From: Seminavis robusta
Lineage: Eukaryota; Bacillariophyta; Bacillariophyceae; Naviculales; Naviculaceae
Direction: 5' to 3'
NCBI GenBank assembly: GCA_903772945.1
Contig: CAICTM010000045.1
Span: forward strand, 90,960 to 154,959
DNA length: 64,000 nucleotides
Shown here: positions 32,494 to 44,918 of the stretch, in pieces
Numbering within the stretch: the stretch's first letter is position 1
Layout of the letters: each line of letters opens with the position of its first letter
The notes under the pieces: generated by a model
What the model saw: only the letters and a program-made list of their open reading frames with translations
What the model was told of the DNA's origin: nothing
Database searches by the model: none
Translations under genes and position numbers: made by a program

Positions 32494-34416
32494 ATGGGTT
32501 TGATGGAACGTATCAAAGAGATCGAGTCCGAAATGGCTCGGACTCAAAAGAACAAGGTAGGATTTGTACTACCATAGTAGGATGATGTATCTGAGTTCTG
32601 TAACCTGCGTGGCATGATTCGATTCTAAAAGGATCCCTATTTTTTGTTTGGTTGGTTATTTAGGCCACCAACTATCACTTGGGTACTCTCAAGGCCAAGT
32701 TGGCAAAATTGCGCAGTGAATTGTTCCTCGAACAATCCGGTGGGGGTGGTGGTGGCGGCACTGGGGAAGGCTTTGATGTAGCCCGTAATGGGGATGCTCG
32801 AGTGGCTCTGATTGGATTTCCATCCGTGTAAGCAATTTGCTAAATCTTGCGGATACTACCCTCACAGTGGGAGATGTTTTTCTAAATTGCTTTCTCATTT
32901 GCTTTTTTCTTTCTTTTTTCAGTGGAAAGAGTTCCCTGTTGGGTGCCTTGACAGCTACAGAATCGGAAGCTGCTGCCTACGAGTTTACCACGCTCACCTG
33001 TATTCCTGGTGTCCTGCAGTAAGTACCGTACAGTACAGTGATGGCTCCAGTTCAACCTCTTTTCTGGCTTGACAGATAGTAGAGGTGTTGCTTCCTTGGA
33101 AAATAGACTGATCTTGTCTTTTTGCTCATTCGTTCGTTTTCTTTTGTTGAACACAGGTACAAGGGATCCAAAATTCAAGTATTGGATTTGCCCGGAATTA
33201 TTGAAGGTGCCGCCCACGGTGCCGGTCGCGGAAAGGAGGTGATTGCCGTGGCACGATCGGCCGATGCCATTCTCATTGTCTTGGATGCTGGCAAGGAACA
33301 GGGCAATCGACATCGGGAAATCCTGGAACGAGAATTGGAAACGGTCGGCATTCGACTCAATCAACGACCTCCCGATGTGACGGTGACAAAACGCAAATCG
33401 GGAGGTGGGATCCGATTTGCATCCACGGTGCCACAGCCCCAGTTAGGACCCGAACCAGAAAAGATCGTCACCAACATTTTGAGAGAATACAAAATCACAA
33501 CGGCAGATGTGCTGGCCAGAGAAGGTGCGTAGCTGGTAGCATCGGTATCGCAGCGAGTTGTCTTGTGTGAAACAGAATTGCATCTCACAAAACGTTCTCC
33601 AATCCATCCATCCATCCATCCTACTTTTGCTTCCATCCATTCCATGTAGAAATCTCTGTGGATCAACTTGTGGATGTTGTCCTTGGCAACCGGATGTACA
33701 AGCCTTGTTTGTACTTGTACAACAAGATTGACACGATTACAATCGAAGAGGTACGTAACAGCCTGGATGCATGGATGTTCGTCGTTGTTGAGTGCCATCA
33801 TTGTCTCATTTGGTGGAATTGCATCTTCCCGCTTTGCTACTTACTTTTAGGTGGACCAACTTGCTCGTCTATCACATTCTGTGGTTGGCAGTGTGCGATC
33901 CCAATTCAATATTGGAGAACCTTTGGAAGATGACCTTCTAAAGGCGCGGCTCTGGGAATACCTAGGGTTGACAAGAATCTACACCAAACGTAAAGGTACG
34001 TTGTTTCATTTCATTGTCGTCATTCTTGGTCCCAGCATGTGTTTTGTAGTGCTTCCTTGCTCAATTCTTTCTCTTCTGTACCTACAGGTTCACCACCGGA
34101 TTTGGAAGAACCCGTGGTCTTGTCGGAGATTCGCAAGGGTACCACTGTGAAATCGTTGTGTGCCAATGTTTCCAGTGAGTTGTTGCGTGAATTCAACTAT
34201 GCCTTGGTTTGGGGCACCAGTGCCAAACATTCTCCCCAACGATGCGGATTGAGTCACACGTTGGATGATGAAGATGTGGTCCAAATTGTCTCCAAGACCA
34301 TCAAGCAGCAACAACAGGACAAGAATTACAACGTCATTTCGCAACAATTCAACGACAAGCATGCCAAGAAACGGCTCGAGGCCAAGAAGCAAAAGCAGCA
34401 AAGGCTGCGAGGTTAG
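32494..34416 (+). CDS. DRG2-type developmentally regulated GTP-binding protein
   Basis: Seven exons: 32494-32556, 32664-32827, 32923-33018, 33157-33524, 33650-33750, 33851-33995 and 34088-34416. All are GT-AG and the phases join, giving 421 residues. It starts like DRG proteins ([20 protein letters not shown], then [14 protein letters not shown]). G1 is GFPSVGKSS, split by an intron, with [27 protein letters not shown] (G3) and YNKID (G4). The C-terminal part has the TGS-like domain ([17 protein letters not shown]) and then a Lys/Gln-rich tail of ~35 residues. DRG GTPases bind ribosomes with DFRP partners and help resolve stalled translation. Sequence features fit DRG2 better than DRG1. The basic tail and a Gly run in the N-terminal part look lineage-specific. 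Confidence 0.9.
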
Positions 34417-35160
34417 ATACAAGGATGCTATGTTGTGGCTGCACCTACTGTTGTTGATCAATTTCAGCTTTACAGAGTTGCCGCTGCAGTGGCGAATGCA
34501 TATTGCTCGGACCAAGGAAATTCCTGCATCCAATAAGCTACACTAGCTAGTTACGAAGTAGCCAAGTTGTTCGTATGACTTCGTGTCCAACGTTGCGCCA
34601 CCTTAGTCGAGCACTCCTTACCGCTTCTTTTCTAGAAATCGAAAATCGCGTTCTTCCACAATACTCGTCTACCGGTACGCAAGATCGAAAGTAGATTATT
34701 CAGGCCAATCTTCTCTGTCCAATACGAATCTCATCCAAAATGTGGTCCAAATGCAGGGCTATCAGCGCCGCCAGCTGAATGTCGAACTCAGTGATAACCA
34801 CGTAGCCAGAAGCCATACCCATAGCAGCTATATATATATTATTTGGTCCAGCAAAGGTGGGGAGGGTGGTTGCTTCCCAACTATTGGTGCGCCACAGCAT
34901 CAAAGAAATAACCCTTCTTTCCCTCTGATGCTGTGCCCCGAGACTTTCTAATTTTCAGCCAGAGGGGCCTTCCCAAGCCAAGCCAACAAGGTCTGTCTCA
35001 CAGGCTAGCTACAGTGTCTCAATTGGAAGAAAGCAAAAGGTGGATGACTGCGAGACTTCCCTTTTAAAAAACACTGAGGTCATGAACAGTTTGGGAGATA
35101 GTGTAGCTCTCGTTGCGTGCTGCAGTCTCCGAGACAAACCCCGAGCCTGTCACTGAAACC
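34417..35160. other. Intergenic region; 3' flank of LRR copy 2
   Basis: 35000-35160 matches the 3' flank of LRR copy 1. About 34733-34775 holds the short repeat shared with 24926-24962. A (TA)n run lies near 34830. No gene is supported. Confidence 0.5.
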
Positions 35161-37478
35161 CTACTGGGACAGACAGTAGTCCGCAGCAGCTCCATCACAA
35201 CACAGAGTGCAACAAGAGCACTCTAGCATGGGATTTCCTGTTCCGCCCCTTGGCAAACAGTCAGCTGCCACTTCAAATGTGCGCTTTGTGGGGCCTCCCA
35301 AAGCACAGACAGATGATGGAATGGAACCAGAAAGGTCATTCCCATTCACAATAAACTGGCGTAGCAGTGTCAGAGTCGAAAGCTGTGCTGGGATGGTGCC
35401 ATGGAACTTGTTGTTGGAAATATCAAAGGTTAATAGCTTTGTCAAAAGCTGCAGTCCACTGCTTATGGTGCCAGTCAAGCCACAATTGGAGACCTCAAGT
35501 GAGTGCAAGTTGGTACACTTTGTAAAGAGTTCCTCTGGTAGGGAGCCATCCATATTGGTCCGACTGACATCAAGTTCTCTCAGAGAGCCTTTCAGAAGTC
35601 CTATTTCGGATGGGATGGTTCCGCGTAAATGGTTCCCTTGAAGAAAGATGATGAGTCCATTACGTCCATGCAATGCTGCAATTTCAGTGGGTATTGTTCC
35701 TGTAAGCTACAAAGCAGGGAAAGTGTGAGCTGTCAATCACAGTGGAGGGTCTCGACTAAAGTTGAAGATCACTGAGGTTCTGTTCTGAGGAAAAGGTTAT
35801 CATACCTTATTGTCATTAAAAAGAAAGGTATGGATTCCTTTGCCAGCCTGAAAGAGCTCTGTAGGGATGGAGCTGGACAAGCTGTTTGAACCAAATCCAA
35901 GCCACGTCCCATCAAAGAGTCCGACTTCTGTGGGCACTGTCCCGTTTAGAGAATTGTTGGAAAAATTTACGGTGGAGAGGTTGTTTCCAAACAATTCTGA
36001 TGGAATACTACCAGACAGTTCGCTGTTGTCTAGATTCAGTAAAGAAAGGGAAAGGAAGCTGCCATATATGCTCGGAACCGTTCCTGTCAGTCGGTTCCCC
36101 ATAAAGTTTATTGATTCCAGTGCTGGAATATTTGCAAGTTCTGTGGGCAGAGGGCCATTCAATCCGTTGTCCCCTGATAATGAAAGCAAGCTAAGGATAA
36201 GTACAGGAATCATGCATTTTGGTTCTTTTGTAGAGGTCAACAAAACATAGTAAACTCACAAAGCTGCAACTCAGTAATGCTCTTCTCTCTGCCACAAGAA
36301 ATTCCTGCCCATTGACATTCATGAACACCTGTGAGCCACCTACTTGCCAAGGCTTCGTAACCTCGGACTTGAATCCAGCATGTTGCATCGTTAGTTGCAG
36401 ATGGCCCACAATCGAGCCAATCACTCTCCCGGGATGTTTGAAAGTAAGTTAATACCACAATGAACCTCTGTAGAAGATTTGTGGCATCTGGGTCGAGCTG
36501 CAGCGGATCCTCAAACACAATCCAATCAAGAGCCTTGAACTTTGGCTGGGTGGGTTCTGGCTCATCATTCTTGGGGAAATAGTCAGGTCCCAAAGCCTCC
36601 TCAATTTTGTTTTGAATCTCCTCCAAAACAAAATATCGAAAGGAAGTGGGAGCCTGTGTCTCCACATCACCTTCTTTGTTGCTGCAGAGACCAGCCCCAC
36701 AGATGGAACCAACAACAATTCCAATAATAAGAATGCTAACAACGAGAACAAGGATCATAAGAGTCCTTGAGGTTGATCCATTTTTTTCATGCAAATTGTC
36801 GGGTCTAGCAATCTGTGTAGGTTCTTCATTATCTTCAACCTGGTTCGCCACCACCAATCCCCTATTGTTGTCTGCGGTAGTCGTTGCTTGGTAATCTGTC
36901 GTACTTTCATTCCGTGCAGTTGTGCTTGAAGTAAGCTCTTCAACATGAGAAGAAGGAGTAGCTCCCACAAACGAAGGCGTGAAAGTTGTGGTTCTCTGGA
37001 GATCAGTCCCAGGGGCAACTGTATATGCTCCTGGATGCATGGTAGCTTCATCTGGCAGATTTTGCCCACGAGTCAACCTTGGTTGTGGAAAAGCAAGCTT
37101 GTCATCTAGACCAGCTTCTGCTGACGTAGTTTCGCAGGTATCTTGAGGATGATTCTGTATTCGGTCTTGTACTATCTTCAAAATAGAGATATCTTCTTCC
37201 GTTTCCTCTTCTTCTTTGATTTCCTCTCCCGTGGAGGTGTCACCTGTTGTGCTGCGATGTTGCTGCGATGACTGGAATGACCTCTCCATTTCGGTTCTCT
37301 TTGATTGCTCGTCTTCTCTCTGTTGGGCTTCCAATTCAAACAGTTCCAGCTTTCTGAGCTCCGCATCTCTATTGTCTCCTCGGCTCCTGGCAGCCACAAT
37401 ATCCATCAACTCTTCCTCATCATCCATTTTGCCTGCTTTGTGTGAGGCTCCGGCCCTTCTCGTCGTTTGAACTGGCAT
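35161..37478 (-). CDS. Single-pass LRR membrane protein (copy 2, intact)
   Basis: Three exons, 36260-37478, 35806-36173 and 35161-35706, giving 710 residues. The N-terminal ~238 residues are acidic, Gln/Glu/Ser/Thr-rich and probably cytosolic, with a conserved block PGAYTVAPGTDLQR. A membrane helix follows (about 239-261), then an extracellular-type region with Cys and ECQWAGISC, the usual cap before plant-type LRRs. Around ten LRR units follow (for example GTVPSIYGSFLSLSLLNLDN and NKFHGTIPAQLSTLTLLRQF), and a Cys-rich end (ECSCCTLCCDG). No kinase domain is present. Such proteins are expanded in some diatoms and are thought to sense ligands or surfaces; ligand and signalling route are unknown. 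The start at 37478 is the first ATG of the frame. Confidence 0.85.
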
Positions 37479-37791
37479 AAAAAATTGGAAGTTGGAAGAA
37501 CAGCGAGATTCGATTGATTGAATCAATCATTCGACTCAGTTCGATTTATTCGATTCAATCATTCGATTCGATTGATCATTCTATTCCGGCCTTTGATCAC
37601 AATGATGCATGCTGAAGTCGAAAAGCACACACCAGTCCTTCCAACATCGCAGCCATCACTACAAAAGAGGCGAGGCACTCTCTACGGTATCAAAAGCTAC
37701 AACACAGACCAGCAACCACCCAGAAGAAACAGTCTACTGGCTTTCTCTCTGTGTCTGTTTTTTTCTATCCAGCAGAAAAAGTCCAACAACA
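37479..37791. other. Intergenic region between head-to-head genes
   Basis: Separates the start of LRR copy 2 from the MFS gene. It has ATTCGATTCGATTGATCATTC-like repeats of ATTCGAT at 37500-37580. The frame of the MFS gene stays open back to 37609, so some of this could be coding. Confidence 0.5.
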
Positions 37792-39414
37792 ATGCCGTCT
37801 CCTCCTCATCATCCATCCACCCACAGCCAATCCGTATTAGCCCAACGCGCCAAAGTCCTCCGCCAACAAGTCTGGAACGGCTGTCAAAGTCTACAAGGCA
37901 GTCCGAGTGAATTGTGGAAGACATATGTGTTGAAATTCTTGGATAGCTACGCCTATTTTTCACTGAGTGTCATTTTTACGCTCTTTTTGACGCACGATTT
38001 TGGCTACAGCGATGTGCAAGCCGGCACCATCTACGGCGCATGGGGTGCCTTGATTACCATTTACGGGTTGGCGACGGGTTTCTTGGTGGACAATGTCGGT
38101 GTGGCCGTCAGTGTCCGATGGGGATTTGTCATTCAACTCATGGCGCGCATTGTCATTTTTGTGACGACTTCCCGCACAATGCTGTTGTGGAGTGTGTGGT
38201 GCTTTTTGCCATTGGGAAATTGTTTGGGAATTCCCGTATTGACCATTGGAATACGACGCTACACGACAACCCACAATCGAGGATTCGCCTTTGGATTGTT
38301 CTATGTTGTCATGAATATTGCCGCGCTCTTTAGTGGACCCATGGTCGATCTATGCACAAAAGTCTGGGATCCGACATTGGCATCATCCAAGGAGGAAGGA
38401 GATCAGACGGATACTTCTATAGAAGGACAAGAAGAGAACGACAATACACCACGGGAATGGTCATTGAATGGATACAGACTGGTTCTCTTGACTTGCATCA
38501 TTGCCAATGTCATGTCTGTATTGGTCAGTTTGACGGTCCGCGAAATCAAATTGGTAGATGACGATGATAACGACAAGGAAGCCGTGGATGGCACCATGGA
38601 CAACAGCACCCAAGAAGTCGACGAAGATGAGCTATCCGTCAAAAAGAAGAATCAAATCTCCACCTTTACACCGACTCGGGGCAGTGCCTGGAGCATTCTG
38701 AAGGAAACTTTGGAAACCAAAACCTTTTGGCGCTACTTGGCCGTCGTGCTGATTACGCTCAATGTGGGAATGGTCTTTCGTCACTTGGACGCTACACTGC
38801 CCAAATACATGATTCGTGAATTTGGCCCCGACGTCGCCTACGGAACGGTCTATTCCATCAATCCCGCCATGATTATGATACTCGTGCCCATCATGACGGC
38901 CGCCACCAGTCAGTATGATCCACTCGTCATGATTCACTATGGGACATATGTCAGTGCCGCGTCGGTATTCTGTTTGGTGGTATCGACATCCATACCCGCC
39001 TGCATTTCCTTTGTCATTGTCTTGTCCATTGGAGAAGCCATTTGGAGTCCACGACTTTACGATTACACCATGAGTGTCTGTCCCGAAGGACGAGAAGGAA
39101 CGTACGGGGCGCTGGCGTCGGCACCCCTCTTTTTGGCCAAATTACCCGTGGGCTTTCTCAGTGGCATTCTCTTACAAACGTACTGTCCTGCAGAAGGCCC
39201 TCGACACTCTCAACTCATGTGGCTCATCATTGCCTGCACCACGGTGACATCGCCCATTTTCATGACACTGTGTTGGAAGTTTGTGTCCCACAAAGATAGC
39301 GAGGACGACAAGGGATATACGGAATTGGCGGGGGGGACAACACCAGGAGGCTACGATGAAGATGACGACAACAATCAAGATGATGACGCTGACGACGAGC
39401 ATTGCATCACGTAA
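37792..39414 (+). CDS. Major facilitator superfamily transporter
   Basis: Encodes 540 residues from the ATG at 37792 (good context, CAACAATG); an in-frame ATG at 37609 would add 61 residues. About eleven or twelve membrane helices are visible in two halves, joined by a central acidic loop (residues ~190-290, rich in Asp/Glu, with DDDDNDKEAVDG). The first half has GTIYGAWGALITIYGLATG and LVDNVGVAVSVRWG, an MFS-type loop 2-3 region. NRGFAFGLFYVVMNIAALFSGP resembles the helix 4-5 part of oligopeptide/nitrate-type (POT-like) members. The C-terminus is very acidic. Substrate cannot be inferred. Confidence 0.75.
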   Translation: MPSPPHHPSTHSQSVLAQRAKVLRQQVWNGCQSLQGSPSELWKTYVLKFLDSYAYFSLSVIFTLFLTHDFGYSDVQAGTIYGAWGALITIYGLATGFLVDNVGVAVSVRWGFVIQLMARIVIFVTTSRTMLLWSVWCFLPLGNCLGIPVLTIGIRRYTTTHNRGFAFGLFYVVMNIAALFSGPMVDLCTKVWDPTLASSKEEGDQTDTSIEGQEENDNTPREWSLNGYRLVLLTCIIANVMSVLVSLTVREIKLVDDDDNDKEAVDGTMDNSTQEVDEDELSVKKKNQISTFTPTRGSAWSILKETLETKTFWRYLAVVLITLNVGMVFRHLDATLPKYMIREFGPDVAYGTVYSINPAMIMILVPIMTAATSQYDPLVMIHYGTYVSAASVFCLVVSTSIPACISFVIVLSIGEAIWSPRLYDYTMSVCPEGREGTYGALASAPLFLAKLPVGFLSGILLQTYCPAEGPRHSQLMWLIIACTTVTSPIFMTLCWKFVSHKDSEDDKGYTELAGGTTPGGYDEDDDNNQDDDADDEHCIT

Positions 39415-40308
39415 TTGTTATATCATGACCCGCAACGACACTACACAGCATGCCTACACTCTGAAGCAAAGACCTTCGAATGCGACAACTACGTGGCCAC
39501 TGCTATACTAGTGGATAGTGTTGGATGCTGTTGTAAAATGAAGAGGGTGGATTGGCTAATCAAGAACTTTTGGCACCAAGAGCTGCCTGCGCCTGGGGCG
39601 TTCTGGCTATTGCAGCCTGCTCCTGTCGTAGCTAGAGCATGACAATCACAGCACTACATGCAGGAGTGGACGAACTGCCAAGTCAAGAGTTGTGACTTTT
39701 AAAAAGCAAAATCGAGGCTCTGCCCAGACAACGGCTCAATTTAACCTGGCTTGCAAAGAACCCTGATTGAATACATGTACAAGTAAGTACTATCTGATCT
39801 CAGCCAGAATGGAGGAAGTTTGGGATGTGGAAACTGGATATGGCAACGCGCCAACGTTGTTGTTACCAGCCTGCAGCCTTCTTCATTGTGCGTCAGAATT
39901 GAAAGCGGGATCAATTGAAAGGCATCATGGTGGTCTTCGCGAGCTACGAGTGCGGCAACTCGCACACCAAAAGTTCCTTCTTCCGCTTGGAGTGCACCCT
40001 TTTCTTTACATTCATCTACAGCGAAAGTCAATGGCTTATTGGAAGGCTCTTTTATCAGCGGATGCGTCATGGCCGGCCTAGAGAGATTTAAGCAAAAATG
40101 CCACGCTTGATTTGCTTCGTCAAACGAAAAGCCGACGCGGACGAGAACTTTTGACCTACTAGACCACCACAGCTGCGTTTGGAAACGTGGACGTAACGGC
40201 AAAGCTTCACCATTTTCATCTACAGTGACACAGAGAGCTTACGAGGTTGATCTCAAGTACAACCCACCTCCTCCAGCACTCCTTTACGGTCACTCTTTGC
40301 TGAACCAT
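39415..40308. other. Intergenic region
   Basis: A minus-strand frame at 39741-40190 (no ATG at its start) reads fairly protein-like (PLTFAVDECKEKGALQAEEG), but it has no family match and overlaps a plus-strand frame, so I leave it as a possible relic. Nothing else is supported. Confidence 0.35.
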
Positions 40309-43300
40309 ATGATAGTTCCATTAACAGCAGCAACACTCTCAAGCCACCCTCCAAGCATCATGAACAAGGAGACCGGTACCATTCCTCGCTTTCGGCTCTC
40401 TCAAGGTGCCTACAACCTGCTAACGAGACTGAAGGAAGAAGAAGTTGCGGCATCAAGACGCCTTGAAATTTGGAATGACGAAGTCGTTCCCTTCGATGAG
40501 CAGCCACCTCCTTCATCAGAAAAACCTGCGATAACCCAGTTAGACCCTCCAGGCGTTTCCGCCGATGGAAGAGTTGTTGAGGATGATCGTCGCCAACAAC
40601 ACGCTTCCAAGAAGTCAGCTGCCTCTACTGATGCGGCCACCAAGAGCAAACGGGCCAGCCAGAAGCACAAGCAACCTTCTCATGCGATGAACGCTTCATC
40701 AGCGTCACGGATACACCATGCAAGCTATGAGAAGATTCTTTATGCTAAACCGTACAATCAGAGCCAACATGCACAAACACAAGCAGAAGCAAAGGGGTCA
40801 GCCACAGACAAGTCCAACAGCCAACTGAAAGTCCCGTCAACGTTTCTCTATTCAGACGTCGGACAAGGTAAAACGATCAGTAGCTACAGGATATCCACTC
40901 GAGAGACAGGGAGTATTCCCGCCGCCAGAGAGACTCGAGGCATCCCACGGGTCATTGATTTCCAAATGGATAAGCACCTTGCGCCCACGGCGACAACACA
41001 ACGAGACAGCCAACACGAAGATGATTGCACTGGTGCGGGATGCTCTCTTTCGGATTGCCCCAAACGAATCAAGGTAAACTTTCTCAATGATGACACCGCT
41101 TATATGACGTTTGGTCGGAGGATTTCATTGTGGTTGATGCATCGCTCTGCCTGGTACAATCCACGCTTGGGGTGCAGTGGTACATGCCCCCAACAAGACA
41201 TGATCAAAGATGGTGGTCGCTATCGTTCTGCAGATGGTTACCCTCGTAGCCACAGCTTTGAAGAACGACCGTCTTTGGAGAAAGCGTGGGCATACTTTGA
41301 ACATGTAACCCTCACACGGCACTTTCATGTCCCCAAGGATGACAGCTCGCCTCGTAAGCCTCTCCCCGTAAGGATATTGCGAAGGGTCTTCTACAAAGGT
41401 GACAAACAGCTCGACAGAGCAGAACCTGGGGAAGCTGATCGACCCACACGATTGTACCACCCCTTCTTTACCCCCAACAAGCAACTGGGAGACTTTGGAT
41501 TGGGTGTTGGCCTGTACTTTGCTACCATAAGGGGGCTCACGATAATGGTGCTGTTGGCAGGTAAGAATGAGGAAAGGAAGGGGGCACATGCATCTGCGTC
41601 CTGCTGACCACGTAACTCGCCTCACCTCTCTTCAGGCCTCTTGCATATTCCCAACTTGTAAGCTCGCTGTACAGAATGATTCAATCTAGCTAGACAGATG
41701 CATACGTTGATGCGTTCTCACCATCCTTGTCTCATAAAAATCCTAGCATCTACTTTGGGGGCGCAACCTACAGTTCTTATCAGCATGATGTCAATTGGCT
41801 TCAAAAGGGATCTGCCATTTGTACTGACACACAGTGGGTACTATGTCCCACTTGTACCAGGCAGGACTACCCGGCATCCAACGAGGGTGAGACATGGGTT
41901 TACGATCCAATTCACGAGGTTGCTTTTGTGAAGAAGAACTTGTGCGACGGAGCTACACTGCAGCAGGGTTTTGTCAACTTTTCTGGCTTTATCTTCGTAT
42001 GTCTGTGTGCCGTTTTGTTGAGCCTCTATCTGAAAGCGATGGAAAAGACGTTTCACGATGATGAACAAACTTCACAAGACTATTCCATAGTTATTGAAAA
42101 TCCGCCCGCAGATGCAAGAGATCCTGAGGAATGGAAGAACTTCTTCAAGACTGCGTTTGATGCGCACGTCACGGCTTGCACAGGTAAGAAGTGCAGAAAT
42201 GTTCCCGGCGTCAATCAAATCACATAATATGATGCCGTCCTCACACACTTGTTCCTGCAACAACCAACTTCAGTTGTCGTGAACAATGATAGATTGGTCC
42301 GGAGATGATGCGAAAGATTGAGTCACGAGTTCCACCGGGTACGCGCTTGGATTTAGCCACCTTGTCAAGAATTGCGGACGAAAGAGAGAAGAAGCGTGGA
42401 GTCTTTCGTACCCTGCTGGCCAAGACTGTCTGGCCAGGCTTCCCTGAGAATCTTGCGCGTCTGGCAGTCTTGACGGCAAAAGTTCAGGGTCTGGCTCAAC
42501 AAGAGTATCCGGTTACCAAGGTATTCATCACATTTGAGACCGAATCGAGTCAACAGGAAGTACTTCATTGTCTCACAGTAAGCAAATCTCAAGCCGCAAG
42601 GTAAGTCAAACACCATTTTGCTGCCTGCGAATACAGCTGTTGCGGCTTTGTCGTTGTCTCATTTGATTCCATACTTGCTCAAAAGAAACAAGCTGACGGC
42701 AGTTGCTCCAAACCACGTCTTTCGAGGAAACCACCTCTTATACGTGAATCTCCCAGAAGAACCAGACTCCATCCGCTGGGAGTACTTGAATGCAACGAAA
42801 GGCAATCTCTTGAAACAACAGCTTTTGACTTTTCTCGCAACTGTTGGGGCGCTGTTTTTTGTGGCCAGTCTGGTGCAGGTGGTGCATCAAACGAATGCAA
42901 TCTTCACAGCTTACACGATCGCGTTCATGAATGTTGTCTTCCCTGCATTTGCAAAGTTATTGACACGATTTGAAGCCCATCCAACCCATGGTTCTCTCCA
43001 GACTTCGATGTACTTTAAGATCGCGCTATTCCGCTGGGTGTCCACTGGTACGGCACAGCTGATGACAGGCTCAAAGCGCTTGCATGGATATCTATCTAAC
43101 AACAGCCTTTGCCATTGTGTTAGCGGTTGTTATCACTCTGATTACTCCTTTCACGGATACTCTTCGCAACGGGAGCAAAGGTCTCATTGTTCAGGTATGC
43201 ACCTTCATGGTGGATCTGATGGTTCACATCTTCCAGTTTGGTGCACTTACGATTTGTTCTGCTTCTGCCATGAAGATCCAAGCGCAGTTTTTTGCAGAGA

Positions 43301-44594
43301 TCTCGACGGTGGCCGCCCTTCAAATTTCCGATCCCATCGGTCAAGTTCGACGACACATTCTCGCACCCAGATTTGCTAGAACACAGGACGAAATGAATGT
43401 GCATATGCAAGGCACTCAAGTAGAACTCTCGGAGCGGTACACGTCCATCTCAAAGCTGTTGTTCTTGACGTTCTGGTATTGTTCCATCTTCCCGGGGACG
43501 TTCTTCATCTGCGCCCTTTGTTTGCAGGTCATCAACTTTATGGACAGGTTCAGCCTAACCAGGACTTGGAAAAGGCAACCTCGCCTTGGTAGCAGAATAT
43601 CAAGGTTCAACCGGGCATATTTCCTTCCATTATCAGTCGTAGGTAGGTACAATGCCTTTCAGGGTTGGCCTCTTACTTGGTTGTGGTAGCTCACCAACAC
43701 TCTCTTTGATTGCTTGAAACGACGTTTAAACGCAGCCATGGGGATCATGTCATCGTATTTCTGGTCCGGCTTCCCTTTTGACAATCTTTGCGAGGTGGAC
43801 GGTGCCGTGACATCCAATACTACGCTTCACACTGTTGCTTTTTCGAAGGCATCAGGTGGTGGCAGCTTGGACTACTATTCGATTCTTGACTACTACTATG
43901 GCGCCGAAAACAATTCCACTCAAAACGAAATTGACTACTATATCAACATCACAGTCCAGGATGGAGCACAAATCTATCAACACTGCAACCAAGATATGCT
44001 TCGAACACCCGGTCGTCAAACCTACCCGTTTGTTCCGATCTTTCAACAAGAAGGCAAAGAATGGATGACAGAGGAGCAGGAGATTGTGACAACATACTTT
44101 GGATGGATCGCTTTCTTCTTGTCAGTTTGTTGGGTCCTGATCATTTTTTTCACTTGGGCTCACAATCTAGTCTTTGGCTACTTCATAGCGGAATATGAGG
44201 TGAGTTTTATTTTTGCAGCCACTTTGTCACACCGTAACGAGAACGAGACTCACGGGCGGCGCTCCTTCCACAACTCCAGCCCCACGGCGACGACCAGCAC
44301 ATAAATTTCAGTGAATTGGAGGCTATCAACGTTTACATCCCAGAGATCCACAGTTCAGTGATCGCTTATCCTCTGTTGGCTGCCAATGTGGACGAAATTG
44401 ACCCGGAACTATTTGAATGGACAGACTCTGAACATCCGCATGCCTACTACGACCTCACGAAAGATGCAGAAGCCCTTGTCAACGATTGTGGCAACAGTAT
44501 AAGTGTGAGGGGTGTATTCTCCCAGGTGGCTCATTGGCCACCAAACAAGGAAGAAGACGGTTCGACTCTGCCGTCCCGCAAAACAGTCCACTGA
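40309..44594 (+). CDS. CSC1/TMEM63 (OSCA)-like channel protein, with a frame break
   Basis: Multi-exon membrane protein. Exons as read: 40309-41560, 41698-42183, 42274-42600, 42686-43047, 43106-43194, 43288-43642, 43736-44199 and 44298-44594. Start could instead be the ATG at 40360. A long hydrophilic N-terminus precedes the first helix (GLGVGLYFATIRGLTIMVLL). Family landmarks: KVFITFETESSQQEVLHCL, then LPEEPDSIRWEYLN before a helix, ITPFTDTLRNGSKGL, and SERYTSISKLLFLTFWYCSI with MDRFSLTRTWKR. OSCA/TMEM63 proteins are mechano- or osmosensitive cation channels of the plasma membrane. The join 42183/42274 is in frame for NNDRLVR, but the frame shifts by one base near 42300 before MMRKIES. A 22-base exon-like piece at 41636-41657 (LLHIPN) cannot be joined in frame. 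It is either recently broken or contains sequence errors. Confidence 0.6.
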
Positions 44595-44918
44595 ATAATA
44601 ATCAAAAGAACGAAACAGGAAAAGCCCGTAGGACATCCTAACCGGATAAGCTATGCGAAAGCATGCATCGGCCATCGATTGAGTAACTGAAATCTCGTGG
44701 AGTCGATTGCCGAATCGACGTGAGCAACGGGGGTTTACAGTAGGTAGATTATCTCTCGAATCGCGCGCGTTGGCGGTTGCCACATGGTGATCGCAGAGAC
44801 TCCTCGATACGAACGCACCTGCAAGGACGAATGTCATCGATCATGAGAGTTTGCTTTTCCCTCTTACGTGTGTAATTGAGTAGCATGATTGTCAACACAA
44901 CACAGCCATTCATTCCAT
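44595..44918. other. Intergenic region between convergent genes
   Basis: 3' flanks of the CSC1-like and LRR genes; nothing else is seen. Confidence 0.4.

Noticed and set aside
39741-40202. 153-residue minus-strand frame
   Set aside because: No ATG at the start, no family, and an overlapping plus-strand frame of similar quality; kept only as a possible relic in the intergenic note.
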